From Candidatus Kinetoplastibacterium blastocrithidii (ex Strigomonas culicis) (GTDB taxonomy: Bacteria; Pseudomonadota; Gammaproteobacteria; Burkholderiales; Burkholderiaceae_B), in assembly GCF_000319245.1 (NCBI RefSeq), contig NC_019814.1, positions 620,001 to 684,000 on the forward strand: a DNA stretch of 64,000 bases, given 5' to 3'. A program made the translations under genes and the position numbers. Of this stretch, positions 41,933-54,900 are shown piece after piece. The notes beneath the pieces are model-generated. The model did not search any database and was not told where the DNA came from. It saw only the letters and a list, made by a program, of their open reading frames with translations. Every line of letters starts with the position of its first letter. The stretch's first letter is position 1.

Positions 41933-42565
41933 ATGAATATCAATAACATATGCAAGAAAATTTTTGATCGTTTAGCAAATATCAATCCTACACCAAAGAC
42001 AGAACTTATATACGATTCTAATTTTCAATTATTGATATCTGTAATGCTTTCAGCTCAATCTACAGATAAATCTGTTAATTCTGTAACAAAAATATTATTT
42101 TCTAGTTATGGAACAGCAGAGATAATGTTAAATCTCAAATTATTAGAAATGGAAAATCTTATAAGAAAAATAGGTCTTTACCACATGAAAGCTCGTAATA
42201 TTTTAAAAACTTGCGATCTAATAGTTAATAAGTTTGGAAATAAAGTACCCGAATCTAGGGAAGAGCTAGAATCATTACCTGGTGTTGGAAGGAAAACGGC
42301 TAATGTCGTTCTGAATGTAGCATTTAATCAGCCAACTATAGCAGTTGATACGCACGTTTTTAGAGTAGCAAATAGAACTGGTATAGCAAAAGGTAAAAAT
42401 CCACTTGATGTTGAAAAAAAACTTATTAAAAATATACCAAAAAAATATTTACACAATGCTCACCACTCACTAGTTCTATTTGGGAGATATATATGTACAA
42501 AACGTAATCCTAAATGCGATCAATGCACAATAAAAAATTTATGTGAATATTACAAAAAAATTTAA
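41933..42565 (+). CDS. nth: Endonuclease III
   Basis: DNA glycosylase/AP lyase for oxidised pyrimidines. The 210-residue protein has the helix-hairpin-helix ESLPGVGRKTANVV with catalytic Lys121 and Asp139 in VDTHVFRV, and a C-terminal [4Fe-4S] loop with four cysteines (CTKRNPKCDQC and LC). It lies 15 nt after the RnfB-like gene. Position next to an electron-transfer Fe-S protein is conserved in several proteobacteria. Confidence 0.97.
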   Translation: MNINNICKKIFDRLANINPTPKTELIYDSNFQLLISVMLSAQSTDKSVNSVTKILFSSYGTAEIMLNLKLLEMENLIRKIGLYHMKARNILKTCDLIVNKFGNKVPESREELESLPGVGRKTANVVLNVAFNQPTIAVDTHVFRVANRTGIAKGKNPLDVEKKLIKNIPKKYLHNAHHSLVLFGRYICTKRNPKCDQCTIKNLCEYYKKI

Positions 42566-42600
42566 TTTCTATCCTGTCTATATATTAAACTAGAAGCAAT

Positions 42601-43149
42601 ATGAAAAGAATTATATTTGATCTATTACCAATAACTCTATTTTTCTCAACATATATGTATACAAATAACATATATTTCGCTACGAAAGCTATTGTATTTA
42701 CATGCATATTTCAATTGGCTTATATAAAATTTTTCCACGTTAAGATAAATAAAACAAATATAATGAGTAATCTCATTATAATACTACTTGGAGGCACTAC
42801 AATTTTTCTTGAAAATGACCTGTTTATAAAAACTAAACCAACGATAGTTTACTGGATATTAGGACTAACAATATTTTTTTATAGAATAGCTCTAAATAGA
42901 AATATTGTATGTACTTCATTAAAAAATAAAATTAAACTTCCCAAAAAAATATGGGACTACATAAATAAACTCTGGATATGTTTTTTTATCATAATGGGTT
43001 GTATAAATATATTTATAGCCTTTTCCGGTTTTTTTAGCGAAAAAGAATGGGTATTATTTAAGATAATAGGGTCACCATTAGTGTTTATAGTATTTATTCT
43101 AATACAATTAATTATCTTCAAGAAACATATAAGTTATGATAATGAATAA
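42601..43149 (+). CDS. yciB: Inner-membrane protein YciB (septation protein A family)
   Basis: Small integral membrane protein of 182 residues with five or so hydrophobic segments. The start KRIIFDLLPITLFF and the middle KPTIVYWILGLTIFF and ending IIGSPLVFIVFILIQLIIFKKHI (in parts) match the YciB/IspZ pattern. Homologues affect septum formation and envelope integrity. It is followed by the bolA-like gene and the parvulin, an order I recall from betaproteobacteria. Confidence 0.88.
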   Translation: MKRIIFDLLPITLFFSTYMYTNNIYFATKAIVFTCIFQLAYIKFFHVKINKTNIMSNLIIILLGGTTIFLENDLFIKTKPTIVYWILGLTIFFYRIALNRNIVCTSLKNKIKLPKKIWDYINKLWICFFIIMGCINIFIAFSGFFSEKEWVLFKIIGSPLVFIVFILIQLIIFKKHISYDNE

Positions 43150-43405
43150 TATGAAATCAGATGAAATAATAAAAATCATAAAAGATAGAGTAGCTTGTAT
43201 AGAACCAACTTATCTTGATATAAAAGATGATTCCCGACTACACGAAAATCACAATAGTGGGGCGGCAGGACACTATACTATAACAATAATATCAAAAAGG
43301 TTCATAAACCTTTCTATTATAGAACAACATAAGCTAGTATATAAATGCTTAAGAGATTTGATCCCCTTTCCTATTCATGCTCTTGCTATAAAAACTAAAA
43401 TTTAA
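43136..43405 (+). CDS. BolA/IbaG-family protein
   Basis: Small protein of up to 89 residues. The core fits BolA: DSRLHENHNSG, GHYTITIISKRF, LSIIEQHKLVYKCLRDL and the ending IHALAIKT. BolA proteins pair with monothiol glutaredoxins and [2Fe-2S] clusters, and some bind DNA. Three in-frame ATGs are possible at 43136, 43142 and 43151; the first two overlap the end of yciB, the last would give 84 residues. No ribosome-binding site decides between them. Confidence 0.85.
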   Translation: MIMNNMKSDEIIKIIKDRVACIEPTYLDIKDDSRLHENHNSGAAGHYTITIISKRFINLSIIEQHKLVYKCLRDLIPFPIHALAIKTKI

Positions 43406-43424
43406 AAAACATAAAAGGATCTTA

Positions 43425-44201
43425 ATGAAGAAATTAATACTAATGCTATTTATATTGACAACAACATCTGCATTTTCTAAAAATATAGCAACAGTCGATG
43501 GAATACCAATTACTCAAAATAGTATGGAGCAATTTATAGAATTACTTGTTGCTCAAGGAGCCAAAGAATCAGACCAGCTCAGAGAACAAGTTAAACAAGA
43601 ATTGATAAATAGACAGATATTATTACGAGAGGCAGAAAAACTTGGTATTCATAAAAGGGAAGATACACAAACAGAAATAGATTTAGCCAAAAATAGTATT
43701 ATAATTAGAACGCTCCTAAATGAATATATAAAGAAACATCCTATATCATCAACAAACATAAAAAATGAGTATGATAAATTAAAAAAAGAACAATCCACAA
43801 AAAAAGAATTTAGGTTAAGTCATATACTAGTAGACACAGAAAAATATGCTAATGAGTTGCTTAATATTATAAAAACAGATGCAAATAAATTTAATGACAT
43901 AGCAAAAGCAAATTCTAAAGATGTTGCCAGTGCTGTGAATGGAGGTGATCTAGGATGGGGGTCATTAGAGAACTATGTAAAATCTTTCTCAGACTCTATT
44001 AAAGATATAAATGTTGGAGAGATTGTACAAAAACCAATCAAGACACAATTTGGGTGGCATATAATACAACTAAATGATGTAAGAGCGGTGGAATTCCCTG
44101 AGTTGGATCAAGTTAAACCACAAATAGAAGAAATATTGAAACAACAACTTATATTAGAATATCAGAGAGATTTACGTAGTAAATCAAAAATTGAAATGTA
44201 A
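43425..44201 (+). CDS. Periplasmic parvulin-type peptidyl-prolyl isomerase
   Basis: Folding helper for exported proteins, 258 residues. A signal peptide covers about 1-18 (MKKLILMLFILTTTSAFS). A SurA/PrsA-like helical domain (20-115) carries LINRQILLREAEKLG; the parvulin domain (about 125-220) has RLSHILV, NGGDLGW and FGWHIIQLNDVR. AAAGGA precedes the ATG. It is the third gene of the yciB-bolA-parvulin run and ends 12 nt before convergent ligA. Confidence 0.92.
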   Translation: MKKLILMLFILTTTSAFSKNIATVDGIPITQNSMEQFIELLVAQGAKESDQLREQVKQELINRQILLREAEKLGIHKREDTQTEIDLAKNSIIIRTLLNEYIKKHPISSTNIKNEYDKLKKEQSTKKEFRLSHILVDTEKYANELLNIIKTDANKFNDIAKANSKDVASAVNGGDLGWGSLENYVKSFSDSIKDINVGEIVQKPIKTQFGWHIIQLNDVRAVEFPELDQVKPQIEEILKQQLILEYQRDLRSKSKIEM

Positions 44202-44213
44202 GAAAATCAGAAA

Positions 44214-47191
<2,978 letters not shown>

Positions 47192-47724
47192 CTTTGGATT
47201 TTATAATATTTAGTTAATAGGATAATATATTCTCATGGATTACAAATCAAATATATCATTAAAATATATGGAATATATAATGAAATGAAGTATCTGTTAA
47301 GCTTACAAGATAATTAATTAGGCAATATATATTAAATAACTATTTTTATATGAATTCAATAAAATAAGAGCTGCTACATATGGAATTCAAAATTATATTT
47401 ATATATAAAATATTATTCAATACTAAAGAAGAGTTATGCTATAGGATATGATTGATTCATTTTTACTAAATAGCTTTTCAATTTTGCATACATTATTGTA
47501 TTGGCAGATAAATTTACAAAAAATCATTGCTACTAACTATAAATTTCATTAAATTACCTGACTTTTTTATAATGATACGTTACTGTTCCTAGAGTAATGT
47601 TATAAATAACAATCACATTGTATTAATGTTTTATATGATATTTTCAGAGATATTCGAGAACAGCATTTTATTGTCGAATATTATAACCATGATAGAAAAC
47701 ATATAGTCCGATATAGTAGACAAA
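47192..47724. other. 533-bp spacer where smc would be expected
   Basis: The longest gene-free stretch in the window. Only very short open frames occur and none resembles SMC, which sits upstream of zipA-ligA in related genomes. The sequence is very AT-rich. It contains an 8-bp inverted repeat (47650-47681). It could be eroded remains of a lost gene, plus promoter for the zipA-like gene. Confidence 0.5.
47650..47681. repeat. 8-bp inverted repeat downstream of the UDG gene
   Basis: ATATTCGA (47650-47657) and TCGAATAT (47674-47681) are perfect complements with a 16-nt loop, about 45 nt past the UDG stop on the minus strand. No U-tract follows. It may aid mRNA 3'-end formation. Confidence 0.35.
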
Positions 47725-48525
47725 CTATTTGCCTAACAAAGAGGCTATCAAACAAAGATCAGCCCAAGCTAATGACTTTTCTTCTGGCCTCCTTAACAGA
47801 TAAGCTGGATGATAACTAACAACCACCGGTATACTAGACCCCTTCGATTTAAAGCCATGAATCTTACCTCGCAAACCTCTTATGCTGGAATCACTACAAA
47901 GAAGAGTATTGGCCGAAAATTTACCCAAAGCTAATATTGTCTTGGGATTTATTATGTCTATTTGCTCAATTAAATAAGGACGACAAGAAATTATCTCTTC
48001 TGGCCTAGGATTCCTATTTCCTGGGGGACGACATTTTACAATATTTGAAATAAATGCATTAGAACTTCTACTTATAAAAATAGAACTGAGCATTGAGTCT
48101 AACAACTTACCAGACTTTCCAACAAAAGGTTTACCCTCTATATCTTCATATTCACCAGGAGCTTCGCCTATTATCATACAATCAACATCTGATAAAACAC
48201 CATCTCCAAATACTACATTTTTTCTATGACCAGATAGAAAACAATTTTTGCATCTTACAACTTTCTCTTTTAATATAGAAATATCATTACAAAATGTAGT
48301 TTTATAGGAAGAGTCTATATCCTTTTGTAAAACATTTATAGTATTAATATTGTTGTTATTGTTAAATCCATTACAGAGCGAATTGGCTATCTTATTTTCA
48401 TGATTATTACTATTTAAAGAAAATGTTTTACTACTTTCATTATTTTTATCAATAAACTTAGAATAGATTAACCTATCTATACCAATTTCTTCTAAAAATA
48501 AGCATTGAAATCTATTTAAAGACAT
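47725..48525 (-). CDS. Family 4 uracil-DNA glycosylase
   Basis: Removes uracil from DNA; Fe-S type UDG of 266 residues. The catalytic domain (about 85-266) has the cluster cysteines 92, 95, 165 and 181, the GEAPGEYEDIEGKPFVGKSG motif and the late SYHPAYLLRR motif. The first 85 residues are Asn-rich and poorly conserved, a linker that in relatives is usually Pro/Ala-rich. It lies 18 nt after the tsaB-rimI fusion gene, an order I recall from Bordetella-type genomes. Confidence 0.93.
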   Translation of the reverse strand: MSLNRFQCLFLEEIGIDRLIYSKFIDKNNESSKTFSLNSNNHENKIANSLCNGFNNNNNINTINVLQKDIDSSYKTTFCNDISILKEKVVRCKNCFLSGHRKNVVFGDGVLSDVDCMIIGEAPGEYEDIEGKPFVGKSGKLLDSMLSSIFISRSSNAFISNIVKCRPPGNRNPRPEEIISCRPYLIEQIDIINPKTILALGKFSANTLLCSDSSIRGLRGKIHGFKSKGSSIPVVVSYHPAYLLRRPEEKSLAWADLCLIASLLGK

Positions 48526-48543
48526 ATGCTAGAAAATGATTTG

Positions 48544-49803
48544 TTATATTGTTTCATATGAATTCAGACATTTTTTCATGACTAAAGCATCATTACTTCT
48601 GCCATCTTTTGATAAATAATACCCTTTGCGATTTCCTATAATATAGAAACCATGTTTTTTATAAAAATTAATAGCAATTGTATTGGATTCCTCTACTTCT
48701 AATAAAATACTTTCTAGTGAATAATCATTGCAAATTTTGAAACATAATTTCAATAATTTTGATCCTAATCCCTTGCACCTAAAATCACTATCCACTCCAA
48801 TTCTTAATAAATGAACAGCGTCTGGAGCCAACATAAATATACAAAAACCTAATATAATTCCTTGATTATTTCTAATAAGATAAGACTTATAACCACACTC
48901 TATCGAGTCTCTAAAATTACCTAAAGTCCAAGGGAATAGCTGTATCTTCTGTTCTAACTCTGATACCTTTTCAATATCACTATTAAGAATTTCTAATGGT
49001 TCTAAATAATCAAAAACTCCCACCTTTGGATTCCCTCCCTTACCTTGTGATGTTTCTAGGGATGTAAAGGCTATCTTATTTCTAACATACAAAGGACTAA
49101 CAATATCAGCTGATAGAATTCTATTTCTTAAAAAATCACTCTTTGCTATATATGCAACATCTTTCACCATTGGGTAGCATGCTTCAGAACTAACCCATCC
49201 ATCTGGAACCTCCAGGTAAGAATATACTTTCCATGCATCACCAGCTAAAAAATAATCAGCTTCATCAATATTAACTTTCCATTCAACAGTATTGCAATAT
49301 ATCCAATCTATTAAACTATCAGCAGATATAAGTATAGGTGATTGCAATTCAACACAAGAAACCTCATTACAGGATTTTTTAAACAAATAGGCTGAAACAT
49401 ACAATTCCTTCATACGAGCATCTGTAGCAGCTATAACTACTCTATTATTTAGAATATTATCATTTAGATGATTAGCTAACGCATAAGAAGATCCAACTGA
49501 TATTACTGGAATGTTTAGTGATAAACCTATACCTTTAGCTTGACTACAAGCAATTCTTAAACCAGTAAATTTTCCCGGACCTGATCCAAATGCAACAACA
49601 TTTAAATCACGTGGCTCAAGATGGTATTTAGATAATAAAAAACTAGACTTAACCATAAGAAGTTCAGAATATAGCTTTGAGTCCTCAAACTCAAAACACG
49701 AATACTCAAGAACACTTCCTGCTCTATTAAATATTAATAAGGCTATTCCTGAGTAACAAGATGATGTCTCAAAAGCTAATAAATTGATATTTTCTTTATA
49801 CAT
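48544..49803 (-). CDS. TsaB-RimI fusion protein
   Basis: A single 419-residue reading frame joins two enzymes. Residues 1-245 are TsaB, the partner of TsaD in making the t6A37 base of tRNA: LAFETSSCYSGIALL, FGSGPGKFTGLR (72-83), AATDARMKELY and the closing PLYVRNK (237-243). Residues about 268-415 are RimI, a GNAT acetyltransferase for the N-terminus of ribosomal protein S18: LRIGVDSDFRCKGLGSKLL with the acetyl-CoA loop, LEVEESNTIAINFYKKHGF. The linker is only about 20 residues. The frame is continuous, with no sign of a stop between the parts. Confidence 0.92.
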   Translation of the reverse strand: MYKENINLLAFETSSCYSGIALLIFNRAGSVLEYSCFEFEDSKLYSELLMVKSSFLLSKYHLEPRDLNVVAFGSGPGKFTGLRIACSQAKGIGLSLNIPVISVGSSYALANHLNDNILNNRVVIAATDARMKELYVSAYLFKKSCNEVSCVELQSPILISADSLIDWIYCNTVEWKVNIDEADYFLAGDAWKVYSYLEVPDGWVSSEACYPMVKDVAYIAKSDFLRNRILSADIVSPLYVRNKIAFTSLETSQGKGGNPKVGVFDYLEPLEILNSDIEKVSELEQKIQLFPWTLGNFRDSIECGYKSYLIRNNQGIILGFCIFMLAPDAVHLLRIGVDSDFRCKGLGSKLLKLCFKICNDYSLESILLEVEESNTIAINFYKKHGFYIIGNRKGYYLSKDGRSNDALVMKKCLNSYETI

Positions 49804-50022
49804 ACAACAAAAGTTATGATAATGTAAATACTAGAATCAGATTATAATAATTAATCAAAAAATATTTATTTCAATAATATGTATATAATAAAGCAATTAG
49901 TCTTTAAAATATACTTGTTGTTACCTTTATTGAAGATTGCTACTATTCAAATAGTACATTAGCATCACATCAACCAGCAGTATATTTAATTTCAAAATAA
50001 TTACTCAAAATAAGGACTTGAT

Positions 50023-50571
50023 ATGAAAACAGTTGGAGAAAAGTTGGAATCTTTTCGAGTTACGGGAGTGAAACCAGGATTCAATAATCATGAGGAAAAT
50101 GGGGTTTCTGCATTTGAAGAAATTACAGAAAGCTCTTTCCCTGGTAAATGGAAGGTGATTTACTTTTATCCAAAAGATTTTACTTTTGTATGCCCTACAG
50201 AAATTGTCGGTTTTGATAAACTATCAGGCGAATTTGAAAACAGAGAATCAGTACTTATGGGCGGATCTGTAGATAATGAATTTGTTAAGCTTGCATGGCG
50301 CAGAGAACATCCTGGATTAAGCAAACTAAAACACTATCAGTTCGGTGATACATCTGGTTCTTTAATTGACCAACTTGGAATTCGTGATGAAAATGAAGGA
50401 GTAGCCCTAAGAGCGACTTTTATAATAGATCCTGATAACGTTATACAACATGTTTCTGTAAATAATCTTAGTGTTGGAAGAAATCCAGAAGAGATTCTTA
50501 GATTATTAGACAGTTTCCAAACTGGTGGTCTGTGTCCATGTAACCGTGAAATCAATGGTGAAACATTATAA
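50023..50571 (+). CDS. ahpC: Alkyl hydroperoxide reductase subunit C-like peroxiredoxin
   Basis: Thiol peroxidase that reduces hydrogen peroxide, organic peroxides and peroxynitrite. The 182-residue protein has the peroxidatic Cys57 in FTFVCPTEI and two C-terminal cysteines, Cys171 and Cys173 (LCPCN), the pattern of AhpC enzymes that are reduced by AhpD, as in Mycobacterium. AAGGA lies 8 nt before the ATG. Neither ahpD nor ahpF is adjacent, so the reductant is encoded elsewhere or is different. A very strong inverted repeat follows. Confidence 0.94.
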   Translation: MKTVGEKLESFRVTGVKPGFNNHEENGVSAFEEITESSFPGKWKVIYFYPKDFTFVCPTEIVGFDKLSGEFENRESVLMGGSVDNEFVKLAWRREHPGLSKLKHYQFGDTSGSLIDQLGIRDENEGVALRATFIIDPDNVIQHVSVNNLSVGRNPEEILRLLDSFQTGGLCPCNREINGETL

Positions 50572-50648
50572 ATTTCTAAGCTATAATGATATATTATTAA
50601 CGATCATTTTATAATCATAGACCTCCTTGGTTCTTTAACGTGAAATGT

Positions 50649-50699
50649 TAAAGCTGGCAATGTATGTTTAGGTATACTACACATACATTGCCAGCTTTA
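50649..50699. terminator. 19-bp perfect inverted repeat between ahpC and ispF
   Basis: TAAAGCTGGCAATGTATGT (50649-50667) is perfectly mirrored at 50681-50699 around a 13-nt loop. It is between convergent genes, 78 nt after the ahpC stop and 13 nt before the ispF stop, so bidirectional termination is the simplest role. There is no T-run on either side. A second, overlapping stem, CTTTAAC (50633-50639) with GTTAAAG (50647-50653), cannot form at the same time as the long one. Confidence 0.65.
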
Positions 50700-50711
50700 C
50701 TAGTAGTTAAT

Positions 50712-51215
50712 TTATCTAATAAAAATAAAATCCTTATCTGCTAAAAGAACAATTGCATTAGCGGATATCCCTTCTCCTCTGCCTATGTGTCCTAAATTTT
50801 CATTGCTCTTGGCTTTTATATTTATAAATTTAGGATCTACTCGCAAGTCTTCTGATATATTAGATATCATAGAATCTACATAAGGTGCCATTTTGGGAGA
50901 TTGTGCGTGTATTGTTGTATCTAGGTTTATAATCCTTAACCTCTTAAAGTCTATTTTATCAGCAGTTTTTCTTAAAATTACTCTGCTATCTATATCTTTA
51001 TATTCAATACTATCATCCGGGAAATTTCTACCTATATCACCTAATCTGGATGCTCCTAACAATGCATCTATTATCGCATGTATTAGAACATCAGCATCGG
51101 AATGACCTATTAGGCCATGACTGTAAGGAATATTAACACCTCCTATTTTTAACTGATAACCAATCATTAGCCTATGTATATCAAATCCTTGCCCTACATA
51201 AAAAGGAAAGTTCAT
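50712..51215 (-). CDS. ispF: 2-C-methyl-D-erythritol 2,4-cyclodiphosphate synthase
   Basis: Fifth step of the MEP isoprenoid pathway. The 167-residue protein has the zinc-binding GQGFDIHRL, HSDADVLIHAIIDALLGA, and the late GRGEGISANAIVLL. Its ATG overlaps the ispD stop by 4 nt (ATGA), so translation is coupled. The MEP pathway supplies quinone side chains and the undecaprenyl carrier. Confidence 0.97.
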   Translation of the reverse strand: MNFPFYVGQGFDIHRLMIGYQLKIGGVNIPYSHGLIGHSDADVLIHAIIDALLGASRLGDIGRNFPDDSIEYKDIDSRVILRKTADKIDFKRLRIINLDTTIHAQSPKMAPYVDSMISNISEDLRVDPKFINIKAKSNENLGHIGRGEGISANAIVLLADKDFIFIR

Positions 51216-51901
51216 ATTAATTTTTCCATAATTTCAAAATCTTCTGGCCAAGTAACCTTCATGTTATATATTGATCCTCTGATCATAATTGGAGATAGCC
51301 CAATCAATTCTAATGCAGATGATTCATCCGTTGTAAATAAACCACTATCTGAAGCTATATTCAAAGCCTTGCATAATAAAGAAACTCTAAACATCTGTGG
51401 AGTTTGTGCTAACCATAAACCATTTCTATCTATTGTATGATCAACTTTATGTCCTATCCCTCTCTTTATGGTATTTGATGCAGGTATAGCTAACAACCCT
51501 CCTACAACATTACTTGATAGGCACTTATCTATGAGAAATTTTAAACATGAAATAGGCAAACCAGGACGTGCAGCATCGTGGATTATGACCCAATCGTTAT
51601 CAAAAACATCTATACTATTAATCGTGTTCCTAACAGTCTCAAAACGAGTAGACCCTCCATATTTCCTTATTGTAACTTTTGACATGCCTGATAATATATA
51701 TTCTGCCCAAGTATCTTGTGGTGAAACAGATACTATTACATGCTTAATCCTAGAATCCGCCAACAGTGACATAATGCTATGAATTAGCATTGGTTTGCCA
51801 GCAATATTTCGATATTGTTTAGGTATCTCATGATCTGAATCTTTACATGCTCTAGATCCTGTTCCTGCTGACGGAATAATAGCTATTAAAGAATTTTTCA
51901 T
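51212..51901 (-). CDS. ispD: 2-C-methyl-D-erythritol 4-phosphate cytidylyltransferase
   Basis: Third step of the MEP pathway, using CTP. The 229-residue protein has the nucleotide-binding PSAGTGSR near the N-terminus, the KQYRNIAGKPML loop, IHDAARPG and the late TDESSALEL. It uses CTP that PyrG would supply. It is divergent from mfd with 33 nt between the starts. Confidence 0.96.
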   Translation of the reverse strand: MKNSLIAIIPSAGTGSRACKDSDHEIPKQYRNIAGKPMLIHSIMSLLADSRIKHVIVSVSPQDTWAEYILSGMSKVTIRKYGGSTRFETVRNTINSIDVFDNDWVIIHDAARPGLPISCLKFLIDKCLSSNVVGGLLAIPASNTIKRGIGHKVDHTIDRNGLWLAQTPQMFRVSLLCKALNIASDSGLFTTDESSALELIGLSPIMIRGSIYNMKVTWPEDFEIMEKLI

Positions 51902-51934
51902 TTTGTTTTAATCCATAATAAGACGCCATACTAT

Positions 51935-54900
51935 ATGAATTTTACAGACAAATCTTATATATCTAATATAACTAAAAACTTGTTGCAAATGCTAAAAAAA
52001 GGCAGTAAGTATTTTTATGAAAGACCATTTGGATCTGGAACACCTATGTTAATAGCTAATATGGCTATTAACAGTAAAAAACTAATTACGGTATTCACAA
52101 GCAATTCTTTAGAAGCAAAACAAATATCATCTGATATAAAAGTATTTTCACCAGGTTTGCGTGTAGCCACAATGCCAGATTGGGAGATATTGCCTTATGA
52201 TGAATTTTCTCCAAGCAATAGAATAATCTCAGAGAGGATAAAAATCCTACATGAATTATTAAATAAAAATATTGATGTATTAACAATATCTATTACAACA
52301 GCTATGCATAATATTTCCCCACCAGAGTTCATAGCAGCATATAGTTTTTATTTCAATAAAAGTGATGTAATAAATGAAAACAATCTTAAAAAACAATTGG
52401 AAATAGCTAACTATAAGCATGTAACTCAGGTTAGAAACTTTGCAGAATTTTGCACAAGAGGAAATATTATTGATATCTTCCCTATGGGATCTATAACTCC
52501 ATATAGAATAGATCTGTATGACGACACTATAGAGTCGATAAGATTATTTGATCCTGAGACACAGTGCAGTACTGGATTTATTGAAAAGATAGAAGTATTA
52601 CCAGGAAAAGAATTTCCATTAGATGACCAAGCAAGAAAAATATTTAGGACTAAATTTAGAGAATATTTTGAAGGAGATCCATCAAAATATTCAATATATA
52701 AAGAAGTTGGAAAAGGATGTTATTTCCAAGGTATGGAATACTATCTCCCATTTTTTTTTGAAAACACAGCTACTATATTTGAATATCTATCAAGTGATAG
52801 CATATGCATAATCACAAATAATATAGATAATATTATAGATATATACCATTCAGATATAAATGAACGATATAACTTTTTAAAACATGATATAGAAAGGCCT
52901 ATAATATCTCCAGATAATCTTTTTTTAACTAAAGAATCATTCAATAAAAAAGCTAAAAATTTTAAACAATTATCATTTAAAACATTGAAAAATGATTATT
53001 TTACAGAAATAGAAAGCCTAAATAATGCTAATCTAAAATCAAACTGGCTAGAAGAAATAATTAAAATTATCAATTTGAATAGTGAATGTAAAATACTTAT
53101 ATTTATAAATTCAGAAAAAAGAATAGATTTATTACAAAATAGAATTAACTCAGATACTAAATTTAAAGCAAGTTACCCATCTTCTATACAAGAATTCATT
53201 AATAATAATGAAAGATGTGGATTAATACTTGCACAAATAAGCACAAGTTTTAGATTCTCACCTAACAATCTTCTTGTAATTGCCGAAAATAGCATTTTAA
53301 ATACTGAAAATCATAATAATCATATAATAAAACGAGATAACAAAAAATCACGTAACATAGATGCTATAGTAAACGATATTTCAGAAATTAGCATAGGAGA
53401 CCCTATCGTACATAATCAACATGGAATAGGAAGATATAATGGCTTAGTACATATGCAAGCTAATGGAACTGAGATGGAGCTCTTACAAATAGAATACGCT
53501 AATAAAGCTTCTTTATATGTACCTATATCTCATATGCATGTTGTTTCAAGATATATAGGAACTGATGTGGAATCAGCACCATTAAATCAGCTAGGATCTG
53601 ATCAATGGGAAAAAAAATGCAAAAAAGCTGCAAAACAGATTCATGATACAGCTACAGAACTACTGAATTTATATGCTCAACGCAATAATAATAAATATGG
53701 ATTTAGTTTTAAAGTGCAAAAGGAAGAATATAGAAAATTCTCAGATGAATTTGGTTTTGAGGAAACCATAGATCAAATAAATGCTATTAACGATGTTATA
53801 AATGACATGGTATCTGAAAAATCAATGGATAGACTAATCTGTGGAGATGTGGGTTTTGGAAAAACAGAGATTGCACTAAGGGCGGCTTTTATAGCAGTAT
53901 CTAATAACAAGCAAGTTTCTATTTTATGTCCGACAACTTTGCTATCGGAGCAACATACTCAGACATTTATAAATAGATTTGAGAATTGGCCTGTACGCAT
54001 AGCAGAATTATCTAGATTCAAAACAAAAAAAGAGATTCTTCAGAATATTCATGATATAAATAATGGCAATATAGACATAGTTATAGGAACACATAAAGTT
54101 TTATCTAAAGATGTAAAATTTAAAAATCTAGGACTAGTTATAATAGATGAAGAGCATCGTTTTGGTGTGCGGCAAAAAGAACTGCTAAAAAAAACAAGAC
54201 CACATGTTGACGTACTAACATTAAGCGCAACTCCTATTCCAAGAACATTAGGAATGTCCCTAGAAGGAATCAGAGACTTTTCTATAATAGCGACAGCCCC
54301 CAAAAAAAGACTATCTATAAAAACATTTATAAGGAAATATAATAAAAATGTTATAAGAGAAGCTATAACACGAGAACTTAGACGAAGTGGTCAGGTATAT
54401 TTTTTATGTAATGAAGTAAGTACTATTGAAAATAAAAAACAATCATTAGAAACTATAATACCTGAAGCAAAGATTGCAATTGCTCATGGTCAACTGCACG
54501 AGAGAGATCTTGAAAGTGTAATGAAGGCATTCTATAAAGGTTACTATGATATTTTATTATGTACAACAATTATAGAAACAGGTATAGATATTCCAAATGC
54601 TAATACTATAATCATTGATCATGCAGACAATTTTGGTTTAGCTCAATTACATCAACTTAGAGGAAGAGTTGGTAGGTCCTATCATCAAGCTTATGCCTAC
54701 TTACTAACCCAAGATGAAGAAACAATAACTAGTCAAGCAAAAAAAAGATTAGAGGCAATACAAAAAATGGAGGAATTAGGATCAGGATTTTACCTGGCCA
54801 TGCATGACTTAGAAATAAGAGGAGCAGGAGAAATTTTAGGAGAGTCTCAATCTGGTAATAATATACATGAGATTGGTTATTCTATGTATAACGAAATACT

